In this document: positions 45,378 through 49,762 of the stretch, one piece after another
Position numbering within the stretch: position 1 is the first letter of the stretch
Layout of the letters: each line of letters starts with the position of its first letter
NCBI GenBank assembly: GCA_009914615.1
Contig: WNDX01000012.1
Span: 1 to 49,762 of the forward strand
DNA length: 49,762 bases
Origin: Herbaspirillum frisingense
GTDB taxonomy: Bacteria > Pseudomonadota > Gammaproteobacteria > Burkholderiales > Burkholderiaceae_D
Direction of reading: 5' to 3'
Program-made: the position numbers and the translations under genes
The notes under the pieces: model-generated
Database searches by the model: none
Seen by the model: the letters and a program-made list of their open reading frames with translations, nothing else
What the model was told of the DNA's origin: nothing

Positions 45378-45581
45378 CCTTGACCGCGAAAAAGGCTGCG
45401 CCATCTGTGGCCGGGTTCGGCAAGCAAGAGCAATGTCGGCAGTGCCGTCGCGCGGAACGTCAATCGAAGAGGTGCCAACGCGGCAAGGGAAGTGGATTCA
45501 CAAGCGACCAGTTCCGGCAGCGAAGTATCCGCCGGGATATTGGATATAGTTGAAAAACCCGTAGTATTGAAAGTAAGCGAA

Positions 45582-46025
45582 GTGGCAACTAAAACTCCCA
45601 AAACTACCCCTGCAGCACAGTTGTTGACTGAGGAACAGATCCTCAAGATGGACGAGAAGGACTACATGAACGAAGCGCAGCTGGCTTTTTTCAAGGTTCG
45701 TCTCCAGCAACTGGAAAAGGATCTGCTCAAGAATGCGGGTGAAACCACCGAACACTTGCGCGAAACCGTGCTGGTGCCGGATCCGGCCGACCGCGCCACG
45801 ATCGAGGAAGAACATGCGCTGGAACTGCGCACCCGCGATCGCGAACGCAAGCTGCTGAAGAAAGTACAGCAGTCCATCGTGTCGATCGACAACGGCGAAT
45901 ACGGCTGGTGCGAAGAAACCGGTGAACCCATCGGCATTCCCCGTCTGCTGGCGCGTCCGACCGCGACCCTGTCGCTGGAAGCGCAGCAGCGCCGCGAGCT
46001 GAAGCAAAAGCTCTACGGCGACTGA
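45582..46025 (+). CDS. dksA: RNA polymerase-binding transcription factor DksA, single-cysteine type
   Basis: 147 aa from GTG 45582 (MATKTPKTTP...), close to the 151 aa of E. coli DksA. The coiled-coil tip keeps the two acidic residues needed for activity, Asp67 and Asp70 in PDPADRATIEEE. The zinc finger is degenerate: only Cys110 remains (GWCEETGEPIG). The other three cysteine positions are Thr113, Ser131 and Ala134. It acts with ppGpp on RNA polymerase to reset rRNA and biosynthetic promoters. An upstream in-frame GTG at 45492 would add 30 residues but its SD is too close. Confidence 0.93.
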   Translation: MATKTPKTTPAAQLLTEEQILKMDEKDYMNEAQLAFFKVRLQQLEKDLLKNAGETTEHLRETVLVPDPADRATIEEEHALELRTRDRERKLLKKVQQSIVSIDNGEYGWCEETGEPIGIPRLLARPTATLSLEAQQRRELKQKLYGD

Positions 46026-46073
46026 TCCTCGCCCTGCAGGACGAAGCCCGGGCCGCGCGGCGGCCGGGGCGCG

Positions 46074-46099
46074 GCGCCGGCAGCGCATGCCGCCGGCGC
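46074..46099 (+). terminator. Stable hairpin after dksA
   Basis: GCGCCGGC (46074-46081), a 10-nt loop and GCCGGCGC (46092-46099). There is no T tract, so it is more likely an mRNA-stabilising or Rho-related 3' structure than an intrinsic terminator. Confidence 0.35.
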
Positions 46100-46274
46100 G
46101 GGACGAGTGACCGCATCGTTTTGGGCAGGCGCCCGTGGCGCCGCCTTCCAGACTCCGCCATACCGTAATCCGTCATACCGCATTACCCCCGTTTTACTTG
46201 CTTCACCCGCTTCACCGGACAGTTCCAGGCCGCGCGCTGTTGCCGCGCGCCGCTTTCCAAACCAGAATCAGGCC

Positions 46275-46670
46275 ATGCCCATCCAGCGTTCCATGCGTAG
46301 TTCCGCCTTCATCGCCGTGCTGGCGATGTCGCTGCTGTTCGCGCAGATGCTGGGTTTCGTGCACGGTATCGCCCACGCCGGCTGGTCCGGCAACGCGGTG
46401 CATTCGCTGATCGACGAGGCGCTGTTCGATTACGGTGAAGACCATGCGCAAGCCGCCGCCGACGGCAAGCAGGCCGCCGGCGAGCACGCACACGCCGAGC
46501 ATCATTCCTGCGCCGCCTACGACGCCGCCACGCTGTCGGCCGGCGTGCATTTCGATTTCCCTCCGCTGCCGCTGCTGCCGCCCGTGCGCGTGCTGGCGTT
46601 GTGGCAAGCCTTCGCATCCTGGGATGCGCCGCTCAACTGCCATTTCTCCTCGCGCGCTCCGCCGCGCTGA
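46275..46670 (+). CDS. Small His-rich exported or membrane protein, possible DUF2946 type
   Basis: 131 aa. A hydrophobic N-terminal segment (about 10-30, FIAVLAMSLLFAQMLGFVHG) may be a signal or anchor. A histidine-rich stretch (GEHAHAEHHSCAAYD, about residues 73-87) could bind zinc or another metal. It ends in a short FSSRAPPR tail, as in DUF2946-like proteins found near metal-uptake TonB receptors (tentative). The next gene is a ZnuD-like receptor, supporting a zinc role. ATG 46275 is chosen; the upstream frame is not conserved. Confidence 0.7.
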   Translation: MPIQRSMRSSAFIAVLAMSLLFAQMLGFVHGIAHAGWSGNAVHSLIDEALFDYGEDHAQAAADGKQAAGEHAHAEHHSCAAYDAATLSAGVHFDFPPLPLLPPVRVLALWQAFASWDAPLNCHFSSRAPPR

Positions 46671-46874
46671 ATTCCTTCCTCTCCCGCAAGACCCTCACCG
46701 TTGCCGGTTGTCCCTCGCGCATCCCTCCGCGCGCTGTCTTTTCGCCTGCGTTGTCGCTTGAGCGATGAAGGCGGCGCTCGCGGCCCGGGCGCGTCCGGAC
46801 GGCCGGCGTATCCGCGCCGTCCGCATTCCATCCGCTAAAACCGGACGGCGCTTCGCGCATTACAAGGAATTCAC

Positions 46875-48911
46875 ATGGCACTTCAACGCCAACTGCTCGC
46901 CACCGCGGTTGTTTCCGCCCTGGCTGTCTGGTCCGTCTCCGCTGCCGCCCAGACCGCTTCCGCCGCCGCGCCGGCGCAACCCGTGCAGCCCGCGCTGCAA
47001 CCCATCGTCGTCACCGCCACGCCCTTCGCCTCCGAAGAAGACGTGCAAGTGCTCACCCCCGCCAAGGTGATCGCCGGCGACGAGCTGCGCAACAAATTGG
47101 GCAATTCGCTGGGCGACACATTGTCGTCCGAGCTGGGCGTGTCGGCCTCGGCCTTCGGCGCCGGCGCTTCGCGTCCCATCATCCGCGGCATGGAAGGCCC
47201 GCGCGTGATGATCCTGCAGAACGGCATGGGCGTCTCCGACGTCTCCACCGTCTCCAACGACCACGCGGTCGCCACCGAAGCCGCGACCGCGCGCCAGATC
47301 GAGATCCTGCGCGGACCGGCGGCGCTGTTGTACGGCTCGGGCGCCATCGGCGGCCTGGTCAACGTGGTCAACGATCGTATCCCGACCGAGCTGGTCGGCA
47401 AGCCCACCGGCACCGTCGAAGGCCGTTACGGCAGCGTCGATGGCGAAAAGAACGGTTCCTTCTCGCTGGACACCTCGGCCGGCCAGATCGGCCTGCACGT
47501 GGACGGCAACTATCGCGATACCGACAACTACAAGATTCCCGGCAACGCCAAGCAAGGTGACGGCTCCACCGCCTCCGGCCGCCTGCCCAATTCCTTTACG
47601 CACGAGACCAGCGGCGGTGTAGGCGCGTCCTATATCACCAACTGGGGCTACGTCGGCCTGTCGGCCTCGACGCTGGATGACCACTACGGCATCCCCACCG
47701 CCGAGAAGTCCTTCATTGATCTGCACCAGAGCCGTTACGACATCGACACCCTGGTTAACAACCCCTTCGCCGGCATCGAGAAATTCCGCTTCAAGTTCGG
47801 CTACACCGACTACACGCACACCGAGAAGGAACAGAGCGGCAACCCGGCCACCGTGTTCAAGAACCGCGTGCTGCAGACACGCTGGGAACTGACGCACGCG
47901 CCGTTGGCCGGCTGGCACGGCACCTTCGGCGTGCAGACCGAGCAGGGCAACTATTCGGCATTGTCGGCCACCAGCGGGGCCTCCGAGCTGACGCCGCCGA
48001 CCCGTTCCTCGTCGTTTGCCGGCTTCCTGGTGGAAGAGCGCCAGTTCGGCCAGGTGCTGGCCAGCACCGGCCTGCGCGCCGAAAGCGTGAGCCGCCGTCC
48101 GGATGGCGCCAGCAACCTGCCCGGCCGCGACTTCAGCCTGCTGTCTTGGTCGGCTGGTGCGCTGTGGGCCTTCCAGCCCGGCTACGGCCTGGGTTTGACC
48201 TACTCGCTGGCGCAGCGCGCGCCGACGGTGGAGGAGCTGTATTCCAACGGTCCCCATGAGTCCACCGCCACCTTCGACATCGGCAACAACCAGTTGAAGA
48301 AGGAAACCTCGCACAACATCGAGCTGACCCTGCAAAAGACCGAGGGCCTGGTGCGCTGGAAGGGCAATCTGTTCCGCAATAAGGTGAACAACTACATCTA
48401 CGGCCGCACCAACGGCCAGGTCGATGACGGCGGCAATCCCGATCCGGCGGGTGAATTCACCCAGCGCTTCTGGTCGCAGGGCGACGCCACCATCCGCGGC
48501 GCCGAAGCCGAGGTCACCTACAACTGGAACGGCCAAGGTATGTCGGGACGCGTCTTTGCCGACACCTCGCGCGGCACGCTGGACGATCTGGGCAACCTGC
48601 CGTTGCAACCGGCCACCCGCTATGGCGTGGAACTGGGCTACAAGACCGGTCCCTGGGCCAGCGGCGTGAAGGTGCTGCGCGCGCAGAAGCAGGATCGCCT
48701 GGCCTCGTTCGAAACCTACGAGACCCCGTCCTACACCCAGCTCGACGCCAACCTGTCCTACACGCAGAAGCTGAACGGCGTGAAGCTGACCTGGTTCGCC
48801 TTGGCGCGCAATCTGTTGAACCAGGACATCCGTCTCTCCACATCGGTGCTGAAGGAGTCGGTGCCCCTGGGCGGCCGCAACTTCATCGTCGGCGTGCGCA
48901 GCAGCTTCTGA
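46875..48911 (+). CDS. TonB-dependent outer membrane receptor, ZnuD-like
   Basis: 678 aa. A signal peptide (1-25, cleavage after AAA-QT) is followed by a TonB-box-like QPIVVTATPF (about 39-48), a plug domain (about 55-165, with SRPIIRGMEGPRVMILQNGM) and a 22-strand barrel ending in Phe (NFIVGVRSSF). The C-terminal segment LNQDIRLSTSVLKESVPLGGRN is typical of ZnuD-type zinc receptors. It imports a metal or metal complex across the outer membrane using TonB. AAGGAA precedes the ATG. It probably forms a unit with the His-rich gene, separated by 204 nt. Confidence 0.9.
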   Translation: MALQRQLLATAVVSALAVWSVSAAAQTASAAAPAQPVQPALQPIVVTATPFASEEDVQVLTPAKVIAGDELRNKLGNSLGDTLSSELGVSASAFGAGASRPIIRGMEGPRVMILQNGMGVSDVSTVSNDHAVATEAATARQIEILRGPAALLYGSGAIGGLVNVVNDRIPTELVGKPTGTVEGRYGSVDGEKNGSFSLDTSAGQIGLHVDGNYRDTDNYKIPGNAKQGDGSTASGRLPNSFTHETSGGVGASYITNWGYVGLSASTLDDHYGIPTAEKSFIDLHQSRYDIDTLVNNPFAGIEKFRFKFGYTDYTHTEKEQSGNPATVFKNRVLQTRWELTHAPLAGWHGTFGVQTEQGNYSALSATSGASELTPPTRSSSFAGFLVEERQFGQVLASTGLRAESVSRRPDGASNLPGRDFSLLSWSAGALWAFQPGYGLGLTYSLAQRAPTVEELYSNGPHESTATFDIGNNQLKKETSHNIELTLQKTEGLVRWKGNLFRNKVNNYIYGRTNGQVDDGGNPDPAGEFTQRFWSQGDATIRGAEAEVTYNWNGQGMSGRVFADTSRGTLDDLGNLPLQPATRYGVELGYKTGPWASGVKVLRAQKQDRLASFETYETPSYTQLDANLSYTQKLNGVKLTWFALARNLLNQDIRLSTSVLKESVPLGGRNFIVGVRSSF

Positions 48912-48925
48912 TTTTCAGAGTGCCA

Positions 48926-48948
48926 GCGGGAAGGCCCCTCCTTCCCGC
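48926..48948 (+). other. Hairpin after the TonB receptor gene
   Basis: GCGGGAAGG (48926-48934), CCCCT, CCTTCCCGC (48940-48948): a perfect 9-bp stem without a T tract, directly before the true terminator. Confidence 0.6.
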
Positions 48949-48959
48949 CAGCGCGGCTT

Positions 48960-48997
48960 GCCCGGCAGTCTCCTCGCGGAGGCCGCCGGGCTTTTTT
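48960..48997 (+). terminator. Terminator of the TonB receptor gene
   Basis: GCCCGGC (48960-48966) and GCCGGGC (48985-48991), with an inner CTCC/GGAG stem, followed by T6. Confidence 0.85.
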
Positions 48998-49038
48998 ATG
49001 CGCCCGCGGCATCGCCGCCGGCTGGCCGATGGTCGCGA

Positions 49039-49572
49039 TTACGGCGCCGGCGGGAAGTCCACCACCGTGTCGTTGACGCGGTTGAACAGGTTGGTGATGG
49101 TGATCGCCGTCACGGCCAGCAGGGTATCGACGATCTGCGCATCGCTGTAGACGGCGCGCACGCGCTCCACCACGGCGGCGTCCACGGTGCCGCTGGTGCC
49201 GACCAGGTGGCGCGCGAAATCGGCCAGCAGGTCCAGTTTGTCGTCGCCCGACGGTTGGCCGTGACGCACGCCCAGCATGGCGGAGGCGTCCAGGCCGGCC
49301 TTCTTGCCCATCAGGGTATGCGCAGCCAGGCAGTAGTCGCAGCCGGCCTTCTGGCTCACGGCCAGCTTGACGGTCTCGATTTCCTTGGCCGACAGGCTGC
49401 TCTTGCGCAGCGCGCCGTCCAGGTGCAGCACGGATTCCAGCGCGACCGGGCTGAGCATGCCCATGCCGGCATAGGCATTGGGCACCGCGCCGACGGCGGA
49501 CTTGATGGCGGTGAACAGTTGAGCGGCCTGGCCGGTGGCTTCGGTGATCGGTTGGGTGGAGAGACGGGGCAT
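49039..49572 (-). CDS. Carboxymuconolactone decarboxylase family protein, AhpD-like
   Basis: 177 aa. The redox motif is Cys78-D-Y-Cys81 with His85 (AGCDYCLAAHTLMGKKAG), and a helical C-terminal half completes the AhpD fold. It is likely a thiol-dependent peroxidase or disulfide reductase. ATG 49572 has GGAAA upstream on the minus strand. An IS3-type element ends about 45 bp upstream of the start, so the native promoter is probably lost or replaced. It is not a close copy of the CMD gene at 26.7-27.2 kb. Confidence 0.92.
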   Translation of the reverse strand: MPRLSTQPITEATGQAAQLFTAIKSAVGAVPNAYAGMGMLSPVALESVLHLDGALRKSSLSAKEIETVKLAVSQKAGCDYCLAAHTLMGKKAGLDASAMLGVRHGQPSGDDKLDLLADFARHLVGTSGTVDAAVVERVRAVYSDAQIVDTLLAVTAITITNLFNRVNDTVVDFPPAP

Positions 49573-49617
49573 GATGTTTTCCTTTACGGGTGAGCGCAAG
49601 CATCGTCATCGGCGGGA

Positions 49618-49762
49618 TGATCTTGCCCCTGATTGACGGACACCTATCTAAGCGACATTGGCCAGCTCGTACTGCTCTGGGCTGAGGTAGCCCAGGGTCG
49701 AGTGCAGCCGGATCCGATTGTAGTCAACCTCAATGTAGTCAAACACATGAGCCTTGGCCTGC
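49618..49762 (-). mobile_element. IS3-family insertion sequence, 3' end (partial)
   Basis: The transposase end lies at 49648. The likely right terminus is near 49618, where a TGATCTTGCCCC-type sequence begins. The rest of the element is beyond the window, so the inverted repeats could not be compared and the exact boundary is uncertain. Confidence 0.7.
49648..49762 (-). CDS. IS3-family transposase OrfB, C-terminal end (partial)
   Basis: The last 37 codons read [20 protein letters not shown] and then [16 protein letters not shown] before TAG. The YNRxRxHSxLGYxSPxxYE pattern is the conserved end of DDE transposases of the IS3 family. The gene continues past the right edge of the window. Confidence 0.93.
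   Translation of the reverse strand, partial: QAKAHVFDYIEVDYNRIRLHSTLGYLSPEQYELANVA

Noticed and set aside
45245-45553. 102-aa frame with AGGGGAG before its ATG
   Set aside because: It overlaps dksA leader and promoter sequence, is low complexity, and has no recognisable family; kept only as a finding about the leader, not as a gene.

Overview
The window is GC-rich chromosomal DNA of a betaproteobacterium. Gene content and order fit Oxalobacteraceae, with Herbaspirillum the nearest guess. The reasons are the infA-rpmJ placement after secY, the cytochrome c4/ResB/CcsB block beside ysxC, the rhodanese-grxC-secB-gpsA and gpmA-envC-ctpA clusters, and a DksA with only one cysteine. Genus level is inference; no database search was possible.

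Region 1 (1-14.8 kb) is the end of tuf followed by the complete S10-spc-alpha ribosomal protein superoperon, all on the + strand: rpsJ, rplC-D-W-B, rpsS, rplV, rpsC, rplP, rpmC, rpsQ, then rplN-X-E, rpsN, rpsH, rplF-R, rpsE, rpmD, rplO, secY, infA, rpmJ, rpsM, rpsK, then rpsD, rpoA, rplQ. The block is cut by hairpins at tuf/rpsJ, rpsJ/rplC, rpsQ/rplN, rpsK/rpsD and rpsD/rpoA. Two of these hairpins physically overlap good sigma-70 promoters.

Region 2 (14.9-18 kb) holds cutA, dsbD and a 1-Cys peroxiredoxin. Region 3 (18-26.3 kb) is accessory metabolism. Two SDR dehydrogenases are divergent from one LysR regulator. A second LysR regulator is divergent from an iron-type alcohol dehydrogenase, a ketoglutarate-semialdehyde-type dehydrogenase and a lone LivJ/K-type periplasmic binding protein. 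Region 4 (26.3-29.3 kb) has an inverted pair of REP-like elements and an 8-bp tandem repeat. It also has an AhpD-like CMD gene with a textbook ECF41 promoter, the ECF41 sigma factor itself, and hemB.

Region 5 (29.3-36.4 kb) contains a candidate + strand small RNA between hemB and ysxC, then ysxC, cytochrome c4, resB and ccsB (System II cytochrome c maturation; the DsbD at 15-17 kb could supply reductant), a HAD phosphatase and a GNAT acetyltransferase. Region 6 (36.4-37.1 kb) is an AT-rich, repeat- and hairpin-bearing leader before an unrecognised 84-aa protein.

Region 7 (37.4-46 kb) is housekeeping: gpsA, an SH3-like exported protein, secB, grxC and a rhodanese on the minus strand; gpmA, envC-like, ctpA, moeB/thiF-like and dksA on the plus strand. 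Region 8 (46-49.8 kb) has a His-rich exported protein and a ZnuD-like TonB receptor (probable zinc uptake), a second AhpD-like gene, and the 3' end of an IS3-family element inserted just upstream of it.
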